This document shows, piece by piece, positions 1 to 11,484 of a stretch of DNA of 64,000 nt. The notes under the pieces were generated by a model. It searched no databases. It saw only the letters and a list, made by a program, of their open reading frames with translations, and was not told where the DNA came from. The first letter of the stretch is position 1. Each line of letters opens with the position of its first letter. Source of the DNA: Apiosordaria backusii (Eukaryota; Ascomycota; Sordariomycetes; Sordariales; Lasiosphaeriaceae); assembly GCA_030549205.1 (NCBI GenBank), contig JAUKTV010000004.1:744001-808000 (forward strand), read 5' to 3'. A program made the position numbers and the translations under genes.

Positions 1-1631
1 TGGGAAATCGCCCTCGCTTGGAGATAGGGTGCGTCATTCCCGAAATCTTCGCAGCGGGGGATGGTGACGGAGCATAACCAGTTCTTGTAGGCGTTGACGC
101 AGTCGGTACAGTTTTTCACGAGGGAGTAGCGCTGGGTGGGCCCGGCTTCGCATTGGATTTGCTGGAGGGCGAGGTTGAAGTTTACGTAGAGCTGTGCCGC
201 GTGGTCGTCGTAGAATTTGGCGAGCTGGGTCGAGTTGCCAAACGACGGATTGGAGGGGACCGAGTAGGCTACTTCGTTGCAAAAGGTGAGGTCGGTGATG
301 AGAGCGCAGTTGCCGTGGTCTATTGTTCTCTTGTTAGAATTACATCACAGAAAGAGACGAAGAAAACTCACCCGACTTGGTCGTAAAATCAACCGGCTTA
401 AACACCTCCACCCCTCCCCCTCCTTCCTCCCCATTATCCTGCTGTCTCCTCCCTAACCCACCCCCAATCCCCCTCCCCTGCCTCGCCAAAAAAGCAGTAT
501 AATTCGTATCCGCCGTCAACCCATTAAAGAAGAACTGCTGCTTCGGCAAATTCCCCTGTCCCCTCTTTGTCATACTCGCCCTCACCTTCCCCGCATCCCT
601 CCCCCCGCCACCCCCGCAATCTGCGCATTCAGCTTCAGCCCGCACCACGAATGCTTCAGTCCATTCAACGCCTTGTCCGTCTTGTTGTGCGCAAACAGCA
701 CATACGGGTACGGCTCCATGCTCATAATCTTCTCCTGCGCTGCCGGGTTTGAGTCTGTCGTGAGGTTGTGCGTGATCAAGAGCGCGCCCTGGGAGTCACT
801 ATCTACCCAGATGAGGTCCGCGTCGTCTTGGTCGTTGAACGTAAAGTAATGCCCGTCCCCGGAGACGGAGATTTCAAAGTTGTATTTCCCCTCGAAGTAG
901 TCAGAGACGTTAGGGGCGTGGACGCCAATGTAGACGTCTTCGGTGGCGGTAAAGTTGAAGCTGACAGCGCCTTCGTTGAACTCGAGCATGTGCTGGGTCG
1001 ACATGTCGCTTAGGGGGCCGGGGGCTTGGTATTCGGCGGTCTTGGAAACGAAGAGGGTTAGTTGAGGGGGGTCCATTGTTGTTTTGTCGGGATCGATCGC
1101 CTGTGGTTGTTTGCAAGTGTTGGCTGAGATGTAGATAGTCCGGGAGGACTGCCTCTTGGCCAGGGCAGCCTCAGTATCCGAGTTCCCAACATCTTGTTCT
1201 GATGACTGATTATGCTCGCTCCTCAACTCGAGTCGGTCTTCTGATTCTCGTCCAGCAAGAATCGATAGTGGAAACCAGAAACGTGTTGTTGACCCTTCTT
1301 CCAAGTCCATAGGCGTAGGGTTGGTATTCTCAAGCTTTAACAACCCTTCCGAGGCCCTTCCAATGATACTTCTGTCAAAACCTAAAAAGTCTGGTTCGTA
1401 CGTCGGGTCGAGCGGGCTTCGCGCCGCGAGGTTGGGAGAGAAGTCGAAGTCATCGTCGAATATCGCTGGTAATGAGGGTTCGAGTTCGATAGCAACGGCA
1501 AAGTGCGGGGAGAAGAGCGACAGATAGAGGAGAACAAGCAAGCAGGAGGCGACGACAGATGCCGCCAGTCGTGATTGTAGAGGGCTCAAGTGCATCGCGC
1601 AAAAGTATCCCCGCGATTGACAAAAGTTCAT
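1..1631 (-). CDS. mid1: MID1 stretch-activated Ca2+ channel regulatory subunit (C-terminus off window; one apparent frameshift)
   Basis: The protein is the MID1/Ehs1 regulatory subunit that works with the Cch1 pore protein in calcium entry at the plasma membrane. The ATG is at 1631. An N-terminal hydrophobic stretch (about residues 24-46) acts as signal or anchor, followed by a lumenal region with many N-glycosylation sequons and the family motif HSWCGLK. Exon 1 is 372-1631. A 52-base GT-AG intron lies at 320-371. Exon 2 runs from 319 off the left edge and contains the Cys-rich part of the family (CNEVAYSVPS, NCTDCVNAY). The reading frame breaks in the C/G runs at about 590-615: homology is in one frame up to NAQI and in another from MTKRGQGNLPKQQF. 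One missing base explains this. Recognition is from family motifs, so identity is fairly sure; the missing C-terminal end cannot be judged. Confidence 0.9.
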
Positions 1632-2529
1632 GTTTTGGTGAATATCGCCTTTCGTTTCGACTGCGCTGCAGCGTCTCGACGTCGTGTTGATCGAATGCGC
1701 CCAGAGTGACCCCTGTAGCTGACCGAGGGAGGCCGCCCAGTTTACCGCAACATGCTATGCTACGGCTCTCGTATAGATTGGCGCAATATCTTGGTGAATT
1801 GAAATGGAATAGCTATCGTCGCCGTGAATCGTCAGGTTCGTCGTCGAGGGAAGTTTGTAGAGGTAGTCCAAGTCAGAAAGCCATCTTGCGCCTAGACAGG
1901 CACCTAAGTCTGACAAGCTGAAGCAGCCGCGTCTGAAGAGTGCCGCCTCGGCAGCTGGGCCCTTGCAGTGGCGCCAAGGAACAGGCTGCCAAGACCCGCT
2001 AGGAGGGAGCGATCCCTCAGAATTACGTATCTGTTCACATGAAACACTGAAAGAGTCCATGCTCACCATGTCGATCTATCAGATATGATGCCATTTTAGA
2101 GGGACAACAACGCTCTGTAATACTCCGATAAATTCAAAAAAAAGAAGCCGTAACCCCTTTCTCACCACTCCTACTTCGCCCCCTATTCAGCATACATACA
2201 GTAAGATCCAAGCAGCGCACGAATCTATTCCGGAAAATTGACCAATCCCGAAAGGAAAATCCCACATAGGAAATCCGTGAGCCAATATACCTAACCCTCC
2301 CTTGAACCCTAGAAGATACCCATCTCAAGCCCATGTGTACCATGTTGTCTGGAGTTCCCAACCTTGTCGCCGATCCGCATAGCTTGCGTCGTAACTCATG
2401 TCCAACGTCAAGAAGGAAACGGGAATCTCATGTTTTGTTTTTACTTATCTCCACGATGCTAGCTAGACCCCACGCAAAGCCACATGCTTTGAACTTTCAC
2501 AGGAGGAGTCCAGCAATCGAACAAGCCAT
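1632..2529. other. Intergenic: MID1 promoter side and YOP1 3' flank
   Basis: The stretch lies between the MID1 start codon and the YOP1 stop codon. I see no conserved ORF, RNA gene or repeat. It should hold the MID1 promoter and 5' UTR next to 1632 and the YOP1 3' UTR next to 2529. Confidence 0.6.
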
Positions 2530-3295
2530 TTACTCGGTGTGGAGATCGGCCTTCGCACGGAGGCCACTAGCAGTGGAACCAGAGGCCGGAAAGTGGCGGG
2601 AGAGAGTAGGGGCGAGGAAAGAGCGGAAGATGACCTCGGCGCCCCTAAAGCCTCTGTCAGCTTATCGGGAGTCTCGAGGGGAGCTAGAAGCAAGGGAGGC
2701 AACTTACCTGAAGGTAGGGAGGGAGAGCCACAGGAGGAAGATGAACTTGAAGGTGTAGTAGAAGGGAACCCAGTAAACAACGCTAATGAAGCTCTCAAGG
2801 ACGCTGTATATCAGTTGGTATTAGCATGATCCACAACCCAACGCTTTGGGTACCAAACTGAAGGCCTTACGTGAAGAAAGAGAAAACGACCCAGTACTGT
2901 GAGAAGTGTTAGCTATTAGTCTCAAAATTTCCACCGAGCTTCGAGAACTCACAGTCAACCATTGGGTATCGTCGTGCTTGTCAGCGGAGAACAAGGCGCC
3001 GAGGGAGTAGTAGCCAGGAATGACAAAGCCGGCGACGTTGGTCAGGAGCTGACCACCGAGGTTAAGGAGAATCAGGAAGAAGTAGAGGGCAACGGAGCCG
3101 AGGACGGCGTAGGCCTTGGGGACACCGGTTTGCTTCTCGAGGTTGATGAGAACGGGGTACTTGGAAAGCTGCAAGACTGTGGTGTGAGCAGAAGGCAAAG
3201 GCGTGAGGGGATTCGGATTCGGCAACACGGAGACGTACCTCTTTGTCGAGCTGACCAACGTACTGCTGGGCCTTGTCTTGGGGAGAAGAAGACAT
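2530..3295 (-). CDS. yop1: YOP1, REEP/DP1-type membrane-shaping ER protein
   Basis: YOP1 proteins (TB2/DP1/HVA22 family) insert hairpins into ER tubules, bend the membrane and bind reticulons and Rab GTPases. Five exons give 169 residues, the usual length: 3239-3295, 2953-3168, 2871-2896 (only 26 bases), 2708-2803 and 2530-2644. Introns are 56-70 bases and GT-AG. The protein opens MSSSPQDKAQQYVGQLDKEL and carries the family signatures GVPKAYAVLG, FNLGGQLLTN-like LLNLGGQLLTN, DDTQWLTYWVVF, VVYWVPFYYTFK and PTFRGAEVIFRSF. The hydrophobic segments come in pairs as expected for two membrane hairpins. All exon joins restore the conserved frame, so the model is well supported. No frameshift is needed. 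Confidence 0.93.
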
Positions 3296-3885
3296 TATTG
3301 CGAGTGTATAATGGTATTGATCGCTGAAGATGCTGCTAGCCGTGTACAATGTCAGAAGATGTCTGGAGAAGGATGCTCGAGGTTTTAAGGGGGCAGTCTC
3401 GCGGGTCTGAGGTTGGGCACTGCCCGAGTGGGGAGTGCTTCAGGAGAGTAGGAACAGGAGAGGGCCCGGCAATTTCGGCGGGGAAGCTCTGAGCCCTAGC
3501 TCGTCGCGAGCCTAAAAATACTTTGGACCCTGATAAGGCAGGGAGGGCAGAGAAAATGAAGGGCTTACCTTTGCAAAAGTATGAGTGCGAAGTGCTGTTG
3601 AAGCGATGGTTGACGTAAAGGCAAAAAGTGTTTCTATACTGTGTCGGGTGGAGGTTGCGAGACTTCGGGAGGCAGAGAAGCCGATTTATTATCAAGCAGG
3701 TGGGAGGTGGATGCAATGACGACTGATACGTGTGCACTTGCGGAACCCCCGTCACAAGCTTGTGCCCTGGCATTGGCAAGCTCTTGTTGCAACTGGACAC
3801 CGAAAGGAGGGGCTGTCACGTGCCTCTCGTTCTAGTTGTGCCTATCATGGAAGGTATTTTCACCCCACCAGACATCCAATCATCA
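3296..3885. other. Intergenic: YOP1 promoter region
   Basis: This is the upstream flank of YOP1, ending at the tRNA-Val gene. Small ORFs on both strands have no recognisable similarity. I see no repeat or RNA gene. Confidence 0.55.
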
Positions 3886-3959
3886 GGTTTCGTGGTGTAG
3901 TTGGTTATCACGTCAGTCTAACACACTGAAGGTCTCCAGTTCGAGCCTGGACGAAATCA
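3886..3959 (+). tRNA. tRNA-Val (anticodon AAC), no intron
   Basis: A full cloverleaf can be folded. The acceptor arms GGTTTCG and CGAAATC pair with one G-U wobble, and base 3959 (A) is the discriminator. The D arm is TGGTGTAGTTGGTTATCAC, the anticodon stem is TCAGT/ACTGA around loop CTAACAC (anticodon AAC), and the T arm is TCCAG-TTCGAGC-CTGGA. The gene is 74 bases long without intron and stands alone between YOP1 and the RFX gene. Confidence 0.95.
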
Positions 3960-4954
3960 ATCTGATATCCTTTTTGAATTATCCCCCTCTAACTCAACCG
4001 AAGTTATAGGCTCGAGGTGTTTGAGACCAGATCTTATCTTTTTATTTTGCTCAGACATTTGACATTTGAACTGACCTTTCCCATGACCACGCCGTGATGC
4101 GCGTCTGCACACGGCCCGCTGACACAGACAGCAGGTGACAGTGCCTGACTGACACAACAAGACAGCAGCATGATGCTGTTTCTGCAGGCCCAAGGGATGA
4201 TTCTCTTCTCAACTTTTGAGTGGGATATATCTAATCAAGGCTATTTTGAGCTCTACGCGAACCGTGTCTATCTTGCTTATCTTGCTCGCTTTGGCTTGCT
4301 TCAAGCCACACTTACCACAGTAACTTAAATTCCACACATCTTCTGGTCCAAAGTACCTTATACTTGCTCTCCTCTCGATCTCACAGATCCAATAGACAGA
4401 CGTGTCTAGGGGAGCAAGCAATGGAGACAGCCTCATGTGGACTCTGGGACCCTGTAATACACGAAGCATAGATCCAAGAGCAAGCCATGATATCAACAGC
4501 ATGCTCTGCCTGCCATAACACGGCTCGAGTTTGTTTTCATCTGAAGAGGAACCAGAAAACACAGTTCACGGGGAAGCGAGCCAATGGCACAGCGTCAGAC
4601 CAACAATGTGGGGGTTGGTGGTACGTGCGGGGGATGACCAAAGGAGGCTGGAGCGCATTGCCCCGAGCAGCGCCTGTGTTTGTTGATTTCTTTCTCTCTC
4701 CTCACCTCGCTCCTGTGGAAAATGTGCAAGACTTGATCCGCACCAACGCCGCCTACCGCGCTGCACGTCCGCTCCACCTGCACCTGCACCGCGCCGACAC
4801 CATTCGTATTGAATAGATCGAGTATCGCGTATAATCTCGAGGCCTTTGCCTTCCCCAAGCCAAGGTCTCCCATTGTCGCAAGCAAGGGTGGGTTCTCCGA
4901 GGGTAGTGTTTTGAAAGCAAAGCAAAGCATTGCTTGTCGACGAAAGCGGTGGCA
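3960..4954. other. Intergenic: upstream of the RFX gene
   Basis: About 1 kb between tRNA-Val and the RFX start codon. It probably holds the RFX promoter and a long 5' UTR. A minus-strand ORF at 4209-4562 shows no recognisable domain and is not called. Confidence 0.55.
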
Positions 4955-7535
4955 ATGGACTCGACCCACGGTAAGGACCCATTTATTTGTTCAACTCCAG
5001 CAATTAATCTCTGGACTCGCAATTCGTCGTGTAGCACGCAAATATTCTAAACATCTTCCCTCCTCTTCTCTAGATCCTCTATCGCTTGCCAAGGCAAGAA
5101 AGCGACCACGGTCGCGAGGGTCAACAGCATCTATGCATAGTCACACAACACAACCAAATATCGAGCATTCTTTTGCCGACAGTCAAGATGTCTATGGCTC
5201 CTCGCAATGGATTCCGACCAATGACCACACCCATCAACATGGCTTGCCACAGCTGACCCCCGAGGATCTGCTGCTGGCGTCACAGCTCCAGACCAGCCGT
5301 GACTACGCGACCGAGCCACCATTGAATGCCTCGATGCAGAGCGTCGCGTTCCACCATAGCCATAGCATGAGCCGCCAGTCCATATCCGCCGACTCCTTCG
5401 CCGGGAATACCAGCTTCGACGACAGCCAGATGCTGGACCGTGACGGGAACGAGGATGGGGACTCTTTCAACGGCCTGCAAGCACCTGTTAAGCCCGGGTC
5501 CCGATCAAGCGCGAATAACGAGATGGAGATGAGACAGCTGTTCAATGCCAGCAAGCACCGCACTTTGCAGGACGTTGCCGAGGAGTTGCATGGAAACGAG
5601 AGAGGGCCGAACTCGGAGCGGACTAGACAAGTGTTCGCGATGCTTTGGTATGCAAGCACTCGACTTTGGACTGATACTCGAGTACTAACAGCTGTAGGAT
5701 CAACTCGGTTTGCTCCAAGGGAAAGGGCTCGGTACCTCGAGGGCGCGTGTATGCCAACTACGCGTCGCGTTGTGCCACGGAGAGAATCACTGTTCTAAAC
5801 CCTGCCAGCTTTGGCAAGCTGGTTAGAGTCCTCTTTCCGGGGTTGAAGACAAGGCGTCTGGGCGTGCGCGGAGAGTCAAAGTATCATTATGTCGGCTTCA
5901 GCCTCAAAGAAGAGCTTCCTGAGCCAGAGAATACAAATACGCAACAAACCGTACCCCTGGGCGACAACATGTCTTTCACCCAAAATTTCAAGTAAGTTTT
6001 GATTATGCTTTGACACGCCTTCATTCACCTAACCGTATCTATAGCACTCTCCCCAACAACCACAACAACAACAACTCGGCGTCGATGAGATCAGAACGAA
6101 CCGTTTTCCCAACACCAGATCTTGGAAACCAACCAGAACCTAAAGCCCCTCGATCCCGCGAGTTCCAGCATAGCCTTTACAACCAACCACAAGTGCCTAG
6201 TTTCGAGCAACTGCAACGAACCATGGACAAGACGGCGAAACGACTCAAATTCTCAACCGACTCGGGCGAAGCGTTCAAACAGTCGGATCCGCTGATACTT
6301 CCTAGAATCGAACCATTCTTACCAAGCGGCACCGATGCCGACGCAGCCAAGTCTCTTACAGCCCTGTATCGATCACACTGCACCTCTCTTGTTGAATGTA
6401 TTCGTTACTGCAAGGAGAAGACATTCTTCCACCTCTTTACTTCGTTCCAGGGCACACTCACCATGCCCGTCCAGAAGCTTTTTCGCATCCGGCTATTGCG
6501 CCATGGATCGAGGAATGTGATTTCATCTTGTACCAGCGCATGATGCGGATAGTTTCAAGTCTCACGCTACAAGTTGTCCCAAAACCTGTTCTCGATACTC
6601 TGCGAAGCATATCCGAGAGACTTGTGCGCCACATTCGAGAGTCATTTCACGGCCAACCAGCTCATGTATTACGAGCCAAGGAGGCCCCCGCTGCCCTCTT
6701 TGCCGGCCTGCTCGATAGGGCGCTGCGAGTCAACCTGACGGCCCACGCAGCGGCAAACATGTTGTCGAACCCAGCAAACCGCGACTTGATGTACACCGAG
6801 TTCATCTCGATGATCAACGTGCGCAAGATTGCCGAGAGCATCCCATCACGTGGCATGGACGACGTTGTCAACGTATTGTTAACCGAGATGCGGCATCTTT
6901 TGGATCCTGTCAACGTTCCCTGGGAGATTGAGTGTCTGACTATTCACGGCGAGATGGCCGGGCAGAACTCGCGCCAGTCTCAGGAAGTAAACCACGACGA
7001 CACGAGTGCGTCGAATGTGCTGGATCGCTGGGTTAATTTCCTGCGCTCCCTACCAAGCCGCTTTCCGTACGCGTCCGCCACGGATATTGTCTGGTGCGCC
7101 CAGAGGCTTGGGACCGCTCTGATGAGAGACCTGACGATTGGTCAGGGCAAGAGTTTCGGGTCCTGGTGGGTGACAAAGTGCTGGTTGGATGAGATGATTG
7201 AGTTTATGGCGGAGCAAGGGGGGTTTATGCAGCAAACGGCTTCGCAGATTCCGCTGAGTGTGCCGAAGCGGCAGACGGCTCAGAGGGGACAACTGAGTAA
7301 TCATGGGTCGAGGTACAGCAGCGCGAGTGATGATTTTAATTTGTCGAGGGTGGTGTCGGAGCCGCAACCGGATCGGGCGCCGTTTCCGTCGGCACCGTCG
7401 GCGAGTAGCTTGCAGTCGAATCCGGATGATAGCGGGATTGGGATTAGGACGCCGGATGAGGATTTGCCGGGGGAGAAGTTTTCGCTTGGGCCGGGGACGG
7501 CGGATTTGTTTGGGAGTGCGGAGCTGGATTTGTGA
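4955..7535 (+). CDS. RFX-family winged-helix transcription factor (one apparent frameshift)
   Basis: RFX factors (fungal RfxA/CPCR1, yeast Rfx1/Crt1) bind X-box DNA through a winged helix and regulate morphogenesis, cell cycle or DNA-damage genes. The start at 4955 is chosen because a 16-base first exon (4955-4970) splices to 5074 to give MDSTHDPLSLAKARKRPRSR, a basic N-terminus. Further introns are 5648-5697 (TACTAAC branch site), joining AMLW to INSV, and 5992-6044. The RFX DNA-binding domain spans the join, with WINSVCSKGKGSVPRGRVYANYASRC and KLVRVLFPGLKTRRLGVRGESKYHYVG-type blocks visible in pieces. The conserved C-terminal RFX region (FILYQRMM, VVPKPVLDTL) follows. The frame shifts by one missing base in the T run 6479-6483, between PVQKLF and SHPAIAPW. 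The last ~110 residues are Ser/Pro/Gly-rich and probably disordered. Confidence 0.9.
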
Positions 7536-8322
7536 GGGTTGTTTTTGGGGATGGGTAGGGAGGGGTGTCAGTTTATTTTCTGATGGGGGGGGGGGAGGGG
7601 GAGAGAGAGAGAAAGTTGTGTTTTTGACTAGGACGCAGGTGGGGGAGTTTTGGGGGGGGGGGTGATTTGTTCTATATCATCGGGGGAAGGCGGTGGTTTT
7701 TTTCAGTTGCGATGTGCCCTTAATGTTCACGACTTTTGAACGATTTGATCCGGATGGGGTGGGATGGGATGGCGGGAACGAAATGACTATGATGGGATAG
7801 CGATAAATGGGTACTTTTTTGATATTTGTCTGTGAATCTTGTTTCTTCTTCTTTTTTCTGACGGTTCTTGTTTTTTTTTTCGATTGAGCTTTTTTTATTT
7901 GGGATATTGCTATTAATTTTGGAGGGGAGGTATATGGGGTGGTTTGGTCTGCATACGGGAGAGAATATGTCTCGCTACTGGGAATCCAAAAATGATGGAG
8001 GGGAGTGGGGGGGATTGATGTGAGATTTTCTTGTTGGATGAACGAGGTTTCTTGTCTTGAACTATGTAGTGGGTGATTATATATATGGCTGATGTGGGGA
8101 TGGAGGTGGTGGTGGTGGTGATTTGGGAGGGTGGATGGATGGATGATGGATATTGTGTATATTTGAGCGTTGATTATAGCGCAAAGATATCCCTTTTTCT
8201 CTTCCTCACTTGACTGTTTGATAATGTTGTTCTCTAGGGATGAGACTATGTTCACCTGGGCAGAAATATACCTTATTCAGTCATCCCCCTTACTTAACTA
8301 TCTTTCTCAGTGTTGCTTGCCA
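7536..8322. other. Intergenic, purine-rich, convergent 3' flanks
   Basis: This lies between the RFX stop codon and the stop codon of the converging secreted-protein gene. It starts with strong G runs (7585-7665) followed by T-rich and GGT-rich low-complexity sequence. The long minus ORF at 7677-8255 is His/Ser/Lys low complexity and looks like a chance reading of this sequence. Confidence 0.55.
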
Positions 8323-8910
8323 TCACCCAAACACCCAATGCCTCCACTCCCTCCGTCGTCCCCTTTTCTCCCTGCTTCTTTTGACTCGTGAAGGTTTTGT
8401 TGGTTCGGATCTGGGATACCGCCACAAGCTCCCAAACTCGGGCTCCCTCCTGGGCCAGTCGTAGGGGTTGTCTTCGCCTTCGCCCCAGATGTCTTTGGGG
8501 TTGAAGGCGCCAGCGTTGTTCTCGTCAGCGTTTGCTTCTTCACCACTACTGCCAGATTCCTTGATAGTGGGGTTGACGGGGGTGTCACGGAGAGGAGGGG
8601 GGACGGTGCCGATGGATTTTCTGGGTGGTTGTGATGGTTGTTGTGCTGCTTCAGGTGGTGGTGGTGGTGATGGTGGTGGGGGTGGAGGAATACCTTTGCG
8701 ACCTCCTAGGCCTTCTTCTTGGGTTGGGATGTGAGGGGTGGTCATTGTCTTGAAGATTGCCTCCTCTGTGGTCGGGGGAGATGGGGAAGGTGGAGGGGGG
8801 ATGAGCTCGTTTGGGTGGGAGTAGCGCTGCGGACTGGGGATGGGTAGGGCTGATGTGGGTGTGAGGATGAAGGTTATGGCAAGGCCGAGGGCTGGTAATG
8901 GGAGTCGCAT
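8323..8910 (-). CDS. Small secreted proline-rich protein, unknown function
   Basis: A single-exon ORF of 195 residues. Residues 1-22 form a clear signal peptide (hydrophobic LALGLAITFILT-like core ending at an Ala-Leu-Pro site). Residues about 36-100 contain several poly-proline runs mixed with Ser, Glu and Gln. A middle part is acidic and Asn-rich (ADENNAGAFNPKDIWGEGED). The C-terminus is Trp/Arg-rich with dibasic and polybasic sites (VKRSREKRGRRREWRHW), which resemble kexin processing sites. There is one Cys at most, so it is not a disulfide-rich effector. No domain is recognised. The signal peptide and intact frame argue for a real gene, but the low complexity leaves doubt. Confidence 0.5.
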   Translation of the reverse strand: MRLPLPALGLAITFILTPTSALPIPSPQRYSHPNELIPPPPSPSPPTTEEAIFKTMTTPHIPTQEEGLGGRKGIPPPPPPSPPPPPEAAQQPSQPPRKSIGTVPPPLRDTPVNPTIKESGSSGEEANADENNAGAFNPKDIWGEGEDNPYDWPRREPEFGSLWRYPRSEPTKPSRVKRSREKRGRRREWRHWVFG

Positions 8911-9637
8911 GGTCTCAAGGTCCGATGGAATGATTGCCGGTAATAGTGTTCTGCTTAGGTATTTGTTTGGGTTGGGTGGTTTGATGATGAGGAAGTGATT
9001 GGCAGCTTCTATCTGATTATCTTGGTTGGAAAGCTCGTGTAGGTAGACACTTGTATATTTCCATTATGGTTCGCAAGACTAGGTAATCACCATGCCGAAC
9101 TACCCGGCCACTCCTTCTATCTTAATAGACCCCAAGAAACTGTTCTCAATATTCAGGTTACCTTACACACAATGCTGTTGTTATGCAGTCTTTGAGGTGC
9201 CAGTGGACAAATATGTTCAATCCGGCTGAATTGTATCTGCCACCCCCCAAGAGTCTCGGCACTCAAGCAGCATCGCATGCTTTAACACATCCATAAACCG
9301 ATGGATTGATGGAACAGCACCAAGACCAGGAAAAGTCGGAATGGATAAATTACACGTGTTAGTTTGGTATATTATTCTGTCTTGGTTCGTCTTTTGGCTT
9401 GCGCCCTCCATAACACTCGATCTGGTGAGAGAGCACTTAACACACAAGATATATATCCGCGTCCGATTCCTACTGTCTTTGTTACAAGGATCTTTTAACT
9501 TCAAAAGTAACAAGACTTCGAGATCCAGCATTGTATGTTGAGTCTATCATTTCAAACAAGTACACGACTCTGGATCAATATCTACAAATCTATCCTCTTT
9601 CTATCACTCATATCCCCCCACATCCTCCCCTCTATAT
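8911..9637. other. Intergenic: upstream of the secreted-protein gene
   Basis: No gene, RNA or repeat is recognised. The part next to 8911 should be the promoter of the secreted-protein gene, and the part next to 9637 the 3' UTR of the GTPase gene. Confidence 0.5.
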
Positions 9638-10816
9638 CTAGTTAATCTTCTTCACAACCAACTCCCCCCTCCCCCCCCCCTCCAACTCCACCAACCCCCC
9701 CGCCTCCAACTTCTTCTTCCACTTATTACTCTCATACCTCGCCAGCACAACCGTCATCCTCAACGTACTCTCCAGACTACTCTCATGCTCCCTCACCGCC
9801 TCCCCCATCGGCGTAAACGTCCACCTCCCAAACGCCCAATTCAGAATATACCTCCCACTCTCACTCCCCCCCACCGGTACATCCTCATCCGAATTCCTCA
9901 ACTCCCCCCCCTTATCACCACCACCCACCGTGAGCACAGCTTTAATCCTATAAACCTCATCCTTCGGCGCCTTCCCCAACCAACCCATCAACTTCCCCGC
10001 ATCCACCCCTCGCCCCTTATCCCCCCTCAACTCAACACTAAGCACCTCCACCTCCTCCCGATGCCCATGATCATGTTTATGCTCATGTCCACCCCCCTCC
10101 AATTGCTCCCCCAACCCCCCCGCCAAACCACCATCCAACCCCAACAACACCTCCCACCCCACCCTCCCCCTCTCACTCCTCACCCTCGCCGTATCAACCT
10201 CCAAATCCCCCAACCTATCCTCCACCTCCTCCACCCTCCTCTCCCCACACCCCTCCCACTTATTCAGCACCACCAAATCCGTATACCTCGCCTGCAGCCT
10301 CGCCGTAAAACTCGTATCCTCATACCCCCCCCAATTCTCCACATCAATCACGCTCACCACCCCATCCAGCACCCACTCTTTTCCTTTTGTCTCCCTCACC
10401 AGCCTATTCACCTCCATCGCCAGCGTCGCTGGGAACGCGCTCCCCGAAGTTTCAATAATAACTCTGTCCGGATGGGCGGTCTGTTTCAGTTCTTTCAATG
10501 CCGAGGAAAGTGACCCGACAAGATTGCAGCAGATGCACCCGTTTAGGAGCTCCTTAACCGAGGAGATGGACGATGACGTGGCGAGCTGCGAGTCAACCGC
10601 CAAGTCCCCGAATTCGTTTTTTAAGAGGGCTAAAGTGTAGTTTGGGTTGAGGGCGCGGAGTTGCGGGAGGAGGTTGAGGATGAGGGTTGTTTTGCCTGCG
10701 CCGAGGAAGCCGGTGAGGATGGTGATGGGGATGGGCTTTTGCTGCTGTTGGTCATCATGTTGGACTTGAGAGGGGGGGGCGATGGTGTCGGTTGAGGAAG
10801 GGGGGGGTCGTCCATT
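9638..10816 (-). CDS. CobW/COG0523 G3E-family GTPase, putative metal chaperone (apparent frameshift near the start)
   Basis: COG0523 proteins are GTPases that deliver metals, often zinc, to client enzymes; fungal members resemble ZNG1. The P-loop GFLGAGKTT, the metal-site CICC in NGCICCNL, the SGSAFP and the base-binding NKWE motif are visible in order, followed by a His-rich stretch (GGGHEHKHDHGHRE) and a C-terminal CobW_C-like domain ending YILNWAFGRWTFTPMG. The frame with the P-loop is open upstream of 10603 but has no ATG before the P-loop. The nearest ATG at 10816 (MDD) is out of frame by one base, and two runs of eight G (plus strand 10772-10779 and 10800-10807) separate them. One missing base in either run joins them. 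An unseen upstream exon is the alternative. The start is therefore less certain than the function. Confidence 0.82.
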   Translation of the reverse strand, partial: NGRPPPSSTDTIAPPSQVQHDDQQQQKPIPITILTGFLGAGKTTLILNLLPQLRALNPNYTLALLKNEFGDLAVDSQLATSSSISSVKELLNGCICCNLVGSLSSALKELKQTAHPDRVIIETSGSAFPATLAMEVNRLVRETKGKEWVLDGVVSVIDVENWGGYEDTSFTARLQARYTDLVVLNKWEGCGERRVEEVEDRLGDLEVDTARVRSERGRVGWEVLLGLDGGLAGGLGEQLEGGGHEHKHDHGHREEVEVLSVELRGDKGRGVDAGKLMGWLGKAPKDEVYRIKAVLTVGGGDKGGELRNSDEDVPVGGSESGRYILNWAFGRWTFTPMGEAVREHESSLESTLRMTVVLARYESNKWKKKLEAGGLVELEGGGRGELVVKKIN

Positions 10817-11484
10817 TTTGACAAGTTGTATGGATGGTTGGGGTAGTAAATATTGTTTATAAATGGCGGTAAAAGTGAGTTGTATGAAGTGAGTGAGGTA
10901 AAAATACCGCTGTATGATAAAAAGTTCTGGAGTGGTGTAAAAGAATGATTCAAGTAAGCCACTGTCCGAGTGGTGAAGCTGGGAGGTGGCGGGGCGATAA
11001 GCGATAAGAGCTTGGCAGTTACCCCTCCATAATAACTACAGTACAGCCATCTTCTCTGTTCGATAAGTTGTTTACATCAAGTAAAACCCTGCTACATACG
11101 GGGCGGAATCACGTAAAATATCCACTGGATTACAATTCATAATCTGATACTCTCAAAAACACTAGTCCAATTTGTACCTGCAATCGCACAAATCCACATC
11201 ATCTCAATCAACATGTGACGTCATTGGCCATTTGCTCAAAAACATTGAAACTTTCGCTCATCTCTCTACCAGAAAAGACTGCCAAATGCTCAGGTGCTGT
11301 GCTAATTCTGATGTTCAATGCAGGGGCAGAAGAATAGGAAATACCAGTCTAAAACAAAAAGCCACTCGATGCATGCTTGCCATGCAATCCACCCAACAAG
11401 AAAGCAAAAGACCACCCTTTTTCATCTCACTCTCAAACCCCCTTTTCACCCCATCCATCAAATCAACACGGCCCTTCCCATCCT
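10817..11484. other. Intergenic: GTPase promoter side and glycogenin 3' flank
   Basis: No recognisable gene or RNA. Overlapping plus-strand ORFs at 11172-11708 run into the glycogenin exon antisense and are not called. Confidence 0.5.

Noticed and set aside
7585..7665. G runs as a possible G-quadruplex terminator
   Set aside because: Part of the window-wide 3' G enrichment; no specific evidence for a functional element.
7677..8255. 192-residue minus ORF after the RFX gene
   Set aside because: His/Ser/Lys low complexity arising from GGT/T-rich 3' flank; no domain, no start context.
9785..10513. 242-residue plus ORF antisense to the CobW GTPase
   Set aside because: Pro/His-rich mirror of the G-rich GTPase coding strand.
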